Assembly (NCBI GenBank): GCA_947044365.1
Contig: OX345653.1
Location: forward strand, 2,241,501-2,305,500
Reading direction: 5' to 3'
DNA from: Petrosia ficiformis
Lineage: Eukaryota > Porifera > Demospongiae > Haplosclerida > Petrosiidae
DNA length: 64,000 nucleotides
Part shown: positions 1-10,543 of the stretch, piece after piece
Layout of the letters: every line of letters begins with the position of its first letter
How positions within the stretch are numbered: the first letter of the stretch is position 1
Position numbers and translations under genes: made by a program
The notes under the pieces: generated by a model
Told to the model about the DNA's origin: nothing
What the model saw: the letters and a program-made list of their open reading frames with translations, nothing else
Database searches by the model: none

Positions 1-183
1 TGATTACCCAATAAGTGTCCTCTTGGTCCCATTATGATTCCAATAGATCCCAAAAGGAGTCCATTAGTACCAAATAGAAGTCCAATACCTCCCAAAAGGA
101 GTCCACCAGAACCAATAAGGTGTCCACTAGGACCCATTAGGAGTCCACTAGGACCCATAAGGAGTCCTCTAGGACCAAATAGA
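1..183. repeat. 21-bp minisatellite (heptapeptide-coding period)
   Basis: About eight tandem units of 21 bp. The clearest run is at 118-183, with a core like GTCCACTAGGACCCAT. One + frame is open from base 4 and reads a heptad of the type R-S-P-L-G-P-I, with R-S-P nearly invariant. The array stops where the 9-bp array begins, and the open frame then runs into it. I see no start context, signal peptide or splice site tying it to a gene, so I list it as a repeat. It could be the tail of a proline-rich exon whose body lies left of the window. Confidence 0.7.
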
Positions 184-3100
184 ACTGTCTATCCTGTCTA
201 TCTTGTCTATCATGTCATTCGTGTCTATACTCTCTACTCTGTTTATCCTGTAATCCCATTACTGTCTGTCCGGTCTAACCTGTATTTCCTGTATTTCCAG
301 TCTATCTTCAATATCTTGTCTATGCTCTAGATCCTGTCTACATTTTCTAACAGTTCTATCCTCCCTATCCATTCTAACTTGCCTGTTTACCCTGTCTTTC
401 TATTTAGTCTATTCAGCATATCCTGTCTATCCTGTCTATCCTGTCAATCCTGTCTCTCCTGTCTATATTGTCTGTCCTGTCTATCACGTCTACTATATTT
501 ATCTTCCAAGTGTACCATGTCAATCATGTCTATCCTCTTTATTCGGTCTATCATGTCCCTCCTGTCTTTCCTGTCTATCCTGTCTGTCCTGTCTATCTTG
601 TCTATGCTGACTATCCTGCATGTGTACCCTGTCTATCCTCTCTATCCTCTCTATCCTATCAATCATATCCATCCTGTCTAGCCTGTCTATCCTGTCAATC
701 CTGTTTATCTTGTCTATTCTGACTATCCAGCATGTGTACCCTGTCTATCTTGTCAATTCAGAATATCCTGTCTAACCTGTCTATCCTGTCTATCTTGTCA
801 ATTCAGCATATCCTGTCTATCCTGTCTATCCTGTCTATCATGTCTATTCTGTCTATTACGTTTATCCCACATATGTACCCTATCTATCTACTCTGACCTG
901 TCTATACTGTCTTTCTTGTCTATCCTGTCTATCTTGTCTATTCAGCATATCCTGTCTACCCTGTTTACCCTGTCTATTCTGTCTATTCTGTCTATTACGT
1001 TTATCCCACATATGTACCCTATCTATCTACTCTGACCTGTCTATACTGTCTTTCTTGTCTATCCTGTCTATCTTGTCTATTCAGCATATCCTGTCTACCC
1101 TGTCTACCCAGTCTATCCTGTCTATCTTGCCTATATTTGCAATCCTGTCTATCCTGTCTTACATGTCTATCTTGTCCATCATGTCTATCTTGCATGTGTA
1201 CCCTGTCTTGTCTATCCTGTCTATCTTGTCTACTCAGCAAATGCTGTCTACCCTGTCTACCCGTCTATCCTGTCTATCTTGTCTATCCTGCCTATCCTGT
1301 CTATCTTGTCTATTCAGTATATCCTCTCTATCGTGTCTATCCTGTCTATCCTGTCTATCTTGTCTATTCAGTATATCCTCTCTATCCTGTCTATCCTGTC
1401 TATCCTGTCAATACTCTCTATCCTCTCCATGTATACTGTCTTTCTATCTTGTCTATCATGTCTATCCTGTCTATGCTGTCTATGCTGTCTATTCTGTTTA
1501 TCCTGTCTTCCCATTTCAGGTTTATCCTGTCTATCCTGTCTGTCATGCCTATTCTATCTATCTTTTCTATTGTGTCTATCCTGTCTACATTGATTATCCT
1601 GTCAGTCCAGTCTATTCTGCATGAATACCCAGTCTATACTGTCCATCCTGTCTATCCTGTCTGTCATGCCTATTCTATCTATCTTTTCTATCCTGTCTAT
1701 CCTGTCTATCCTGTCTATTCTGCATGAATACCCAGTCTATACTGTCCATTCTGTCTATCCTGTCTATCCTGTCTATCCAGTCTATCCTGTCTATTTCTTC
1801 TATAGCGTCTATCCTGTCTATCCTGTCTATTCTGCATGAATACCCAGTCTATACTGTCCATCCTGTCTATCCTGTCTATCCTATCTATGCAGTCTATCCT
1901 GTCTATCTTCCCTATCCTGTCAATCCTGTCTTACCAGTCCATCCTGTCTATCCAGTCTATCCTGTCTATCTTGCCTATCCTGTCAATCCTGTCTATCCTG
2001 TCTATTCGGTTTGTGTACCATGACTATCCTGTTTATCTTGTCTATCCTGTCTATCCTGTCTATCTTGTCTATTCAGTATATCCTCTCTATCCTGTCTATC
2101 CCGTCTATCCTCTCTATCTTCACTTTCATGTCTATCCAAATCTATTGTGTCTATCCTGCATGTGTGCCCTGTCTAACATGTCTATCCAGTCTATCTGTCC
2201 AACCCCAGTCTATCTTGTCTATCATATCTATCGTGTCTATACTGTCTATTCTGTTTATCCTGTCTTCCCATTTCTGTTTATCCTGTCTAACCGGTATTTC
2301 CTGTCTATCCAGTCTATCTTCTTTATCTTGTCTATGCTGTATATCCTGTCTACCTTTTCTATCAGGTGTATACTGTCTATCCTTTCTATCCTGATATTAC
2401 TCTCTATCCATTCTATCTAGCCTGCATATCCTGTCTTTCTATTCTGTCTATCATGTCTATCCTGTCCGTCCTGTCTATCCTGTCTCTCCTGTCTATCCTG
2501 TTTATCTTTCCTATAGTGTCTATCCTGTCTATCCTGTCTATCCTGCATGTATACCCAGTCTATCCTGTCTATCCTCTCTATGCTGTCTATCCTGTCTATC
2601 CTATCTATCCTGTCTATCTTGTCTTTCTTGTCTATCCTCTCTATTTTCTATTCAGTATATCCTCTATATCCTGTCTATTCCATCTATTATGTTTATCCTG
2701 CATGTGTACCATGTCTATCTTGTCTATCCTGTCTATGATGTCTATCCTGTCTATACTGTCTATCATGTCTATCCTGTCTATCTTGTCTGTCCTGTCTATC
2801 ACTTCTATTATGTTTATCTTGCAAGTGTACCCTTTCTATCTTGTCTCTCCTGTCTATCCTGTCTCTCCTGTCTATCCTGTTTATCTTGTCTATCCTGACT
2901 ATCCTGCATGTTTACCATGTCAATCCTGTCTATCCTGTCTACCCGGTCTATCCCCATTATCTTGTCTAACATGTCTGTTGTGTCTATCCTGTCTATCCTG
3001 TCTATCCAGTCTATCTTATCTATCTTATCTATCATGTCGATCCTGCCTAATCTGTTTCTCCTGCATGCGTACACTGTCTATCTTGTCTATTCTGTATATC

Positions 3101-4755
3101 CTGCATGTGTACCCTATCTATCTTGTCTAAACTGTCAATACTTTCTTTCATGTCTATCCTTCTATCCTGTATATCCTCTCTATCCTCTCTATCCTCTCTA
3201 TCCTGTCCATCTTGCCTATCCTGTCTATCCTGGCTATCCTGCATGTTTGCCGTGTCTATCCTGTCTATCATGTCTATCTTGTCTATATACTCTAACCAGT
3301 CTATCTTGTCTATTAAGTATATCCTGTCCATCCTGTTTATCCTGCATGTGTACCCTGTTTATCCTGTCTATCATGTCTATCCTCTCTATCTTCTGTATCT
3401 TGTCTATCAGGTCATTCGTGTCTATACTGTCTACTCTGTTTATCTTGTCTTCTCATTTCTGTCTGTCCGGTCTTACCTGTATTTCCTGTCTATCCAGTCT
3501 ATCTTCTCTATCATGTCTACGCTCTAGACCCTGTTTACCTTTTCTAACAGTTCTATCCCGTCTATCCTGTTTATACGGTCAATACTCTCTATCCATTCTA
3601 TCTTGACTGTCTATCCTGTCATTCTATATAGTCTATTCAGCATATCCTGTCTATGTTGTCTATCCTGTCTATCCTGTCTTTCCTGTCTATATTGTCTTTT
3701 ATGTCTATTCTGCATGTGTACCCTGTCTATCCTGTCTCTCCTGTCTATACTGTCTAAGCTATCTATCCTGTCTATCCTGACTATTTTGTCTATACTCTCT
3801 ATCCTGTCTAGCTTGTCTATTCAGTATAACCTCTCTATCCTCTCCATCCTGTCTATCCTGTCAATACTCTCTATCCTGTCCATGTATCCTGATTTTCTAT
3901 TTTGTCTATCATGTCTATCCTGTCTATCCTGTCTACCCTGTCTATCCAGTCTATCCCGTCTATCTTGTCTATTCTCTCTATCCTGCCTTTCCTGTCTATA
4001 TTGCCTATCCTGTCAATCCTGTGTTTCCAGTCTAACCTGTGCATCTTCTCTATCCTGTCTATCCTGCATGTGTACCCAAGTCTATTCTGTCTACCCTGTC
4101 TATCCTGTCCATCATGTCTATCCTGTCTATCTTTTCTATCGTGTCTATGCTGTCTATTCTGAATGTACACCATGTCTATCCTGTCTACCTTGTCTATTCA
4201 GTATATCCTCTCTATACTTTCTATTCTGTCTATCCTGTCTATCTTGTCTATCCTGTCTATCCTGTCTATACTGTCTATCCTGCATGCATAACAAGTCTAT
4301 CCTGTCTACCCTGTCTATCCTGTCTGTCCTGTCTATCCTGTCTATATTATCTATCCTGTCTATCCCGTCTATTATGTGTACCCTGCACGTGTAGCCTGTC
4401 TATCTTGTATATCCTGTCTATCTTATCTATCCTGTCTATCTTGTCTATCCTGACTATCCTGTCTCTCCCGTTTAACCTGCATGTGTACACTGTCTATCCT
4501 GTCTATCCTGACTATCCTGACTATCCTGTCTATCCTGTCTTTCCTGCCTATACTTTCTATCTTTTCATTACTCTCTCTCTCCTGCTATCTTGTCCATTCA
4601 GTATATATTGTCTATCCTGTCTATCCTGCATGTGTACCCCGTCTATTCTGTCTATCCTGTCCATCATGTCTATCCTGTCTATCTTGACGATCCTGTCTAT
4701 CTTGCCTATACTCTCTATTCTGTCTATCTATTCTATTCAGTATATCATGTATATC
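184..4755. repeat. 9-bp minisatellite array (TATCCTGTC unit), left block
   Basis: About 4.6 kb of a degenerate 9-bp unit, TATCCTGTC, with variants such as TATCTTGTC, TATACTGTC and CATGTCTATC. Because 9 is divisible by 3, several frames stay open for long distances and give repetitive 'proteins' (L-S-C / V-Y-P / S-I-L on +, R-Q-D / R-I-D on -). These are by-products of the period. A second-order element containing CATGTGTACC or CATGAATACCC recurs roughly every 100-200 bp. Three consecutive copies near 1618, 1721 and 1824 are about 103 bp apart. Confidence 0.95.
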
Positions 4756-4820
4756 ATGTACATCTTGAATGGTATAAGGCTAGCTTTGGCCCAAGCTACA
4801 ATACTTAAGAGGGAACACTG
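4756..4820 (+). mobile_element. Terminal end of a hAT transposon (right-hand end)
   Basis: The array gives way to about 65 bp of unique sequence ending in GAGGGAACACTG at 4809-4820. This is the inverse of the CAGTGTTCCCTC that begins at 7547. CAGTG...CACTG termini of this kind are typical of hAT elements. The 8 bp directly outside, 4821-4828, read CATACATA, the same as the 8 bp outside the other terminus (7539-7546). The two termini face away from each other across 4821-7546, so they cannot be the ends of one element lying between them. Confidence 0.7.
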
Positions 4821-4828
4821 CATACATA

Positions 4829-5195
4829 CATGTATATACATTCGTACATACATATATACATGCACATATATCCATGTACATACATACATGTACATACAGA
4901 CATGTACATACATAGTTATATGTACACTACATAGATACATGCACATACATGTAACTACATACATACATTTAAACACATATAATTATACATACATACATGT
5001 ACATACAGACATGTACATACAGACATGTACATACATAGTTACATCATCTTACATGTATATACATACATACATACATGCACATACATGTACATACATACAT
5101 GTACATACATACAACATACATACAAACACACCAAGCACACACACACACATAAACCAGATACACACACATACACATGTACATGTACACAATTACAC
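4829..5195. repeat. (TACA)n / ACATGTACAT simple repeat
   Basis: Low-complexity sequence made of TACA and TACATGTACA units, drifting into (CA)n near 5130-5180. It lies in what would be the intron downstream of the MBTPS1 exon at 5200-5406. Its open frames come from the repeat. Confidence 0.85.
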
Positions 5196-5199
5196 ATAC

Positions 5200-5406
5200 C
5201 TGATTATTAGTAAAAACACGAAATATATATAGGTCAGAATCAGGAGCAAATCCTAGACACTCTGATGAACTAGCAATCACTCCAGCTACAAATGTACCAT
5301 GTCCTAAATGATCTTCTAATGTTTGTTCATCAGTCCAATCTGTACGATCTTTAATATTACGAAAATGAGGTTGATTACGAGCTAAACCAGTATCAAAAAC
5401 AGCTAC
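5200..5406 (-). CDS. MBTPS1 (site-1 protease) exon, catalytic Asp/His segment
   Basis: An exon of 207 bp (69 codons) in phase 0/0. It has a clean acceptor (AATAG before VAVFDTG) and donor (CAG/GTATGTG). It encodes part of the subtilisin-like catalytic domain of the membrane-bound Golgi/ER protease S1P, which cleaves SREBPs, ATF6 and other luminal substrates. VAVFDTGL carries the catalytic aspartate and [12 protein letters not shown] the catalytic histidine. The exon ends FRVFTNNQ, which in S1P runs straight into VSYTSW. That next piece is at 7387-7503 on the same strand, so it is transcribed before this exon rather than after it. No other S1P exons are visible in the window. Family assignment is confident; whether this locus is functional is not known. 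Confidence 0.92.
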
Positions 5407-5440
5407 CTATTATAATGAAGAAAGTAATATTAATATACAA

Positions 5441-5625
5441 GTAATATTAACCCTTTAAGGTCTTAATTTTAAAGGGTTAATAATACATGCAACCTCACAA
5501 AAGTAATATTAACCCTTTAGGTATCAATATTCTGGACCTTAAAGGGTTAATAATACATGTAACATCACACAAGTAATATTAACCCTAAAAGATCTCAATA
5601 TATGGATCTTAAAGAGTTAATAATA
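5441..5625. repeat. Three tandem ~70-bp units, each an imperfect hairpin
   Basis: Three units begin AAGTAATATTAACCCT at about 5441, 5500 and 5568. Each contains TTAACCCTTTAAGG or a variant, followed within about 20-30 nt by its inverse (AAAGGGTTAATAATACATG), so each unit can fold on itself. The third unit has diverged. The block leads into the 60-bp satellite. Confidence 0.8.
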
Positions 5626-7300
5626 CATGTACATGTATATAATCATGTATTATTACACCATTACTAGTGGACTCCCATACCTACATGTATACATGTATAT
5701 AATCATGTATTATAACACCATTACTAGTAGACTCTCATACCTACATGTATACATGTATATAATCATGTATTATAACACCATTACTAGTGGACTCCCATAC
5801 CTACATGTATACATGTATATAATCATGTATTATAACACCATTACTAGTGGACTCCCATACCTACATGTATACATGTATATAATCATGTATTATTACACCA
5901 TTACTAGTGGACTCCCATACCTACATGTATACATGTATATAATCATGTATTATTACACCATTACTAGTAGACTCCCATACCTACATGTATACATGTATAT
6001 AATCATGTATTATTACACCATTACTAGTGGACTCCCATACCTATATGTATACATGTATATAATCATGTAATATTACACCATTACTAGTGGACTCCCATAC
6101 CTACATGTATACATGTATATAATCATGTATTATTACACCATTACTAGTAGACTCCCATACCTACATGTATACATGTATATAATCATGTATTATTACACCA
6201 TTACTAGTGGACTCCCATACCTACATGTATACATGTATATAATCATGTATTATTACACCATTACTAGTGGACTCCCATACCTACATGTATACATGTATAT
6301 AATCATGTATTATTACACCATTACTAGTAGACTCCCATACCTACATGTATACATGTATATAATCATGTATTATTACACCATTACTAGTGGACTCCCATAC
6401 CTACATGTATACATGTATATAATCATGTATTATAACACCATTACTAGTAGACTCTCATACCTACATGTATACATGTATATAATCATGTATTATAACACCA
6501 TTACTAGTGGACTCCCATACCTACATGTATACATGTATATAATCATGTATTATAACACCATTACTAGTGGACTCCCATACCTACATGTATACATGTATAT
6601 AATCATGTATTATTACACCATTACTAGTGGACTCCCATACCTACATGTATACATGTATATAATCATGTATTATTACACCATTACTAGTGGACTTTCATAC
6701 CTACATGTATACATGTATATAATCATGTATTATTACACCATTACTAGTGGACTCCCATACCTACATGTATACATGTATATAATCATGTAATATTACACCA
6801 TTACTAGTGGACTCCCATACCTACATGTATACATGTATATAATCATGTATTATTACACCATTACTAGTAGACTCCCATACCTACATGTATACATGTATAT
6901 AATCATGTATTATTACACCATTACTAGTGGACTCCCATACCTACATGTATACATGTATATAATCATGTATCATTACACCATTACTAGTGGACTCCCATAC
7001 CTACATGTATACATGTATATAATCATGTATTATTACACCATTACTAGTAGACTCCCATACCTACATGTATACATGTATATAATCATGTAATATTACACCA
7101 TTACTAGTGGACTCCCATACCTACATGTATACATGTATATAATCATGTATTATTACACCATTACTAGTGGACTCCCATACCTACATGTATACATGTATAT
7201 AATCATGTATTATAACACCATTACTAGTGTACTCCCATACCTACATGTATACATGTATATAATCATGTATTATTACATCATTACTATTGGACTCCCATAC
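5626..7300. repeat. 60-bp satellite, about 28 copies
   Basis: Near-identical 60-bp units containing ACACCATTACTAGTGGACTC and ending in ACATGTATACATGTATAT. Variants differ at a few sites: GTATTATTA/GTATTATAA/GTAATATTA, AGTGG/AGTAG and CTCCC/CTCTC/CTTTC. Because 60 is divisible by 3, one + frame stays open for hundreds of codons as a 20-residue repeat, which is an artefact. The variant pattern shows a 12-unit (720-bp) higher-order period. The array lies between the two MBTPS1 exons. Confidence 0.97.
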
Positions 7301-7386
7301 ATGTACATGTACATGTACAATTTAATGATAATATTAGTACTTTCCTGAAGTTTCCTCTAAACTCACATAATATTATATTCACGTAC

Positions 7387-7503
7387 CTTTTCAATGAATG
7401 GTTGATCTAAGAAATCTGGTTCTCCAATACTAAGATTAAGAATATCAACACGTTTTAGAATAGCGTAATTGAAAGCATCAAGAAACCATGATGTGTAAGA
7501 TAC
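7387..7503 (-). CDS. MBTPS1 (site-1 protease) exon, [11 protein letters not shown] segment
   Basis: An exon of 117 bp (39 codons) in phase 0/0, with acceptor ATACAG/GTATCT and donor AAG/GTACGTG. It encodes [16 protein letters not shown] followed by [12 protein letters not shown], the S1P segment that directly follows FRVFTNNQ of the exon at 5200-5406. Both exons are on the minus strand and have intact splice sites and frames, but this C-terminal-ward exon lies upstream in transcription. The order is therefore permuted relative to the protein. Confidence 0.9.
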
Positions 7504-7744
7504 CTGTATATTAATACATTACATCATACATGTACATGCATACATACAGTGTTCCCTCTAAGGCAATTTTTGTGCAAAATTTGTTATTGGTGGCGCAAAT
7601 TGTTAATAATTATTATTAATTAACAATTATTATAATTTTTTAAAATTTTGATAATAATTTATGTGGGTGTATATAATCACGTGATACTATTAATAATGTC
7701 GAGTCGACAATCTCCCTTGTGGTGTCACAGCAACTTGAGTGTGA

Positions 7745-8136
7745 AGAGAAAGCAGCCTACATGATACTGATGATAGTGAAACATCGAAAAGGAGACCAGG
7801 AAGGAAATTTCATCTCGAGTGGCTGTCTACCTGGCCTTTTTTTGTTTATGACCAATCTAGTGGTACAGTAAAATGCAGGTTTGTTTTTAATAAATGACAA
7901 TGTATGTATATATATGTGTATAATTATGTAAAATATCATTATATTATAATCATAATATGTAATTATTTAGCTTGTGTGAAGCTGCTAATATGAACAACAG
8001 TTTTGCAAAAGGAAAGAAGGAGTATCTATGTCAACATCACATACATGTAGATGATGACCATGTTGCAGCTGCTAATGAATCTAGTAATGATGAAACTGAT
8101 TATGAAAGTGATACTGATAGTCGTTATGATGAATAA
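7745..8136 (+). CDS. TTF-type zinc-finger protein fragment (two exons)
   Basis: Two coding blocks joined by an intron with consensus borders: 7745-7878 (donor CAG/GTTTGT) and 7971-8136 (acceptor TTATTTAG), ending in TAA. The first gives RRPGRKFHLEWLSTWPFFVY. The second begins around KCSLCEAANMNNSFAKG, continues to a Cx2C...Hx4H-like ending, and finishes in an acidic tail. The pattern (aromatic-rich block, CxxC, NSFxKG, paired His) is that of TTF-type fingers found at the N-terminus of hAT-derived proteins such as ZNF862/KIAA1586. A TGA lies in frame just before 7745 and no ATG follows it, so the true start is missing or in another exon. AATAAA overlaps the stop codon. Confidence 0.5.
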
Positions 8137-8137
8137 A
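8132..8137 (+). terminator. Possible polyadenylation signal of the zinc-finger frame
   Basis: AATAAA overlaps the TAA stop of the zinc-finger reading frame. The position is unusually early for a polyadenylation signal, so this is only a candidate. Confidence 0.3.
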
Positions 8138-8204
8138 AGTTTATTATAAAAATTTTGTTGGTTATTTTTTACGCCTAGTTAAAGTATATAACACATGGAT
8201 ATTT

Positions 8205-10543
8205 GAGTGTCTATCCTGACTCTTCTGTCTATCCTCTCTATATTCTCTATCCTGTCTGTGGCGTCTATTATGTTTTTCCTGCTTGTGTACCCTGTCTATC
8301 CTGTCTATCCTGTCTATCCAGTCTACTCTGTCTACCCTGGATGAGTACCCTGGCTATCCTGTCTATCCTGTCTATCCAGTCTATCCTGTCAATCCTGTCT
8401 ATCTTGTCTATCCTGTCCATCCTGTCTATCTTGTCTACCCTGTCTATCCTGTCTATCCTGTCTATCTTTTCTATCCTTCATGTGTTCCCTGATCTATCCT
8501 GTCTATTCTGTCTATCCTGTCCATTTTGACTATGCTGTCTATCCTGTCTATCTTTTCTATCCTCTCTATTCTATCTATCCTGTCTATCCTGTATATCTGG
8601 CCTTTCCTGTCAATACTGTCTATCCTGTCTATCCTGTTTGTGTATCATGTCTATCCTGTCTATCTTGTCTATCCTGTCTATCTTGTCTATCTTGTCTATT
8701 CAGTATATCATCTCTATCCTGTCTATCCTGTCTATCTTCTCTTTCATGTCTATCCATCTATTATGTCTATCCTGCATGTGTACCCTGTCTAGCTTGTCTA
8801 TCCTGTTTATCCTGTCTATTCTGTCTATCCTGTTTATATACTCTATCCAGTCTATCCCATATATTATGGTTATCCTTAATGTGTACCCTGTCTATCTTGT
8901 CTATCCTATCTATCCTGTCTATCCTAACAACCCTGTCTGTCCTGTCTATCCCGTCTATACTGTCTATCTTATCTATACTCTCTATCCTGTCTCTCCTGCA
9001 TGTACACCCAGTCTATCCTGTCAACCCTGTCTATCCTGACTATCCTCCCTATCCTGTCTATCCTGTCTATCTTGTCTATCCCCTCTATCTTGTCTATTCA
9101 GTATGTACTCTATATCCTGTCTATTCTGTCTATCCTGTCTATATTCTCTATCCTGTCTATCCCATTTATTATGTTTATCCTTTATATGTGTACCTTGTCT
9201 ATCTTGTCTATCCTGTCTATCCAGTCTATCATGACTATCCTGACTATCCTGCATGTGTACACTGTCTATCATGTCTATCCTCTCTATCCTCTCTATCCTG
9301 TCTATCCTGTCTATCTTGTCTATCATTTCTATCGTGTCTATCCTGTCTATCCTGTCTATCCAGTCTATCCTGTCTATCTCGTCTATCCTGTCTATCCTGC
9401 CTATCCTGTTTATCCTGCATGTGTACTCTGTCTATCTTGTCTCTACTGTCTATCCTGTCTATCCTGTCTATCCTGTCTATCCTGTCTATCTTTTCTATCC
9501 AATCTATCCTGTCTATCATGTCTGTCCTGCATGTACACCCTGTCTATCCTGTCTATCCTGTTTATCCTGTCTATCTTGTCTATCCTGTCTATCCTGTCTA
9601 TCTTATCTATTCAGTATATTCTGTCTATCCTGTCTCTCCTGTCTATCCTGTCTATATTCTCCATCCTGTCTATCCCGTCTATTATGTTTATCCTGCATGA
9701 GTACCCTGTCTATCTTGTCTGTCCTTACTATCTTGTCTATAGTGTCTATTTGTCTATCCTGACTATCCTGTCTATCCTATCTATCCTGTCTTTCCCGCAT
9801 ATACTTTCCATCTTTTCTATACTCTCTATCCTGCTATCTTGTCTATTCAGTATATATTGTCTATCCTGTCTATCCTGCATGTGTACCCTGTCTATTCTGT
9901 CTATCCTGTCTATCCTGTCTATCTTGACGATCCTGCCTATCTTGTCTATCCTGTCTGTCCTTTTTATCCTGTCTATCTTGTCTATCCTGTCTATCCTGTC
10001 TATGTTGTCTATCCTGTCTATCCTGTCAATCTTGTCTATCCTGCATGTTTTCTCTTATCTATCCTGTCTATCCTTTCTATCCTGTCTATCCTGTCTATCT
10101 TGCCAATCCTGTCAATCCTCTCTATCCTGTTTAACCTATCTATCTTTTCTATCCTGTCTATCCTGCATGAGTACCCTGTCGATCCTGTCTATCCTCTCTA
10201 TCCTATCTATCCTGTCTATCTTGTTTACTTGTCTATCCAGTCTATCTTGTCTATCATGTCTATCGTGTCCATCCTGTCTATCCTGTCTATCCTGTCTGCC
10301 CTGTCTATATTCTCTATCCTGTCTCTCCCGTCTATTATGTTTATTCTGCATGTGTACACTGTCTATCATGTCTGTCCAGTCTATCCTGTCTATCCTGTCT
10401 CTCCTGTCTATCCTGTCTATTTTGTCTATCCTGTCAATCCCGTTTGTTATGTTTATTTTGGAAGTGTACCCTGTCTATCTTGTCTATCCTGTCTATACTG
10501 TCTATCATGTTTATCCTGTCTATCCTGTCTATCCTCTCTATCC
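8205..10543. repeat. 9-bp minisatellite array (TATCCTGTC unit), right block
   Basis: The same 9-bp unit, strand orientation and CATGTGTACC second-order element as the array at 184-4755, and more homogeneous in places (for example 9280-9640). It ends abruptly at a block of CCCTAAA repeats. Frames of several hundred codons across it are repeat artefacts. Confidence 0.95.

Larger units (their letters stand above)
7547..8204 (+). mobile_element. hAT transposon, left-hand terminus and internal gene
   Basis: Begins CAGTGTTCCCTCTAAGG at 7547, preceded by CATACATA (7539-7546). It contains a zinc-finger reading frame of the hAT-associated kind and then passes into the 9-bp minisatellite at about 8205. 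No matching right terminus is found to the right; the matching inverted end is at 4809-4820. I infer that the 9-bp arrays are internal to this element, so that the real element reads 7547 -> array -> 4820. Confidence 0.6.

Noticed and set aside
184..4755. Many long open frames on both strands (up to about 400 codons) of L-S-C, V-Y-P, S-I-L or R-Q-D type
   Set aside because: They follow directly from a 9-bp repeat. Every frame gives the same low-complexity pattern with no domain, and starts and stops fall at random repeat mutations.
5044..5280. A minus-strand protein reading through the end of the MBTPS1 exon
   Set aside because: The part beyond FTNNQ is translation of (TGTA)n/(GT)n repeat past a good GTATGT donor.
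5641..7300. CRISPR-like regular repeat
   Set aside because: The units are contiguous 60-bp satellite copies with no unique spacers, in animal DNA.
5626..7348. 20-residue repeat 'protein' of up to 225 codons
   Set aside because: The 60-bp satellite period keeps a frame open. Different units break it at GTAATA variants, and it lies where an MBTPS1 intron should be.
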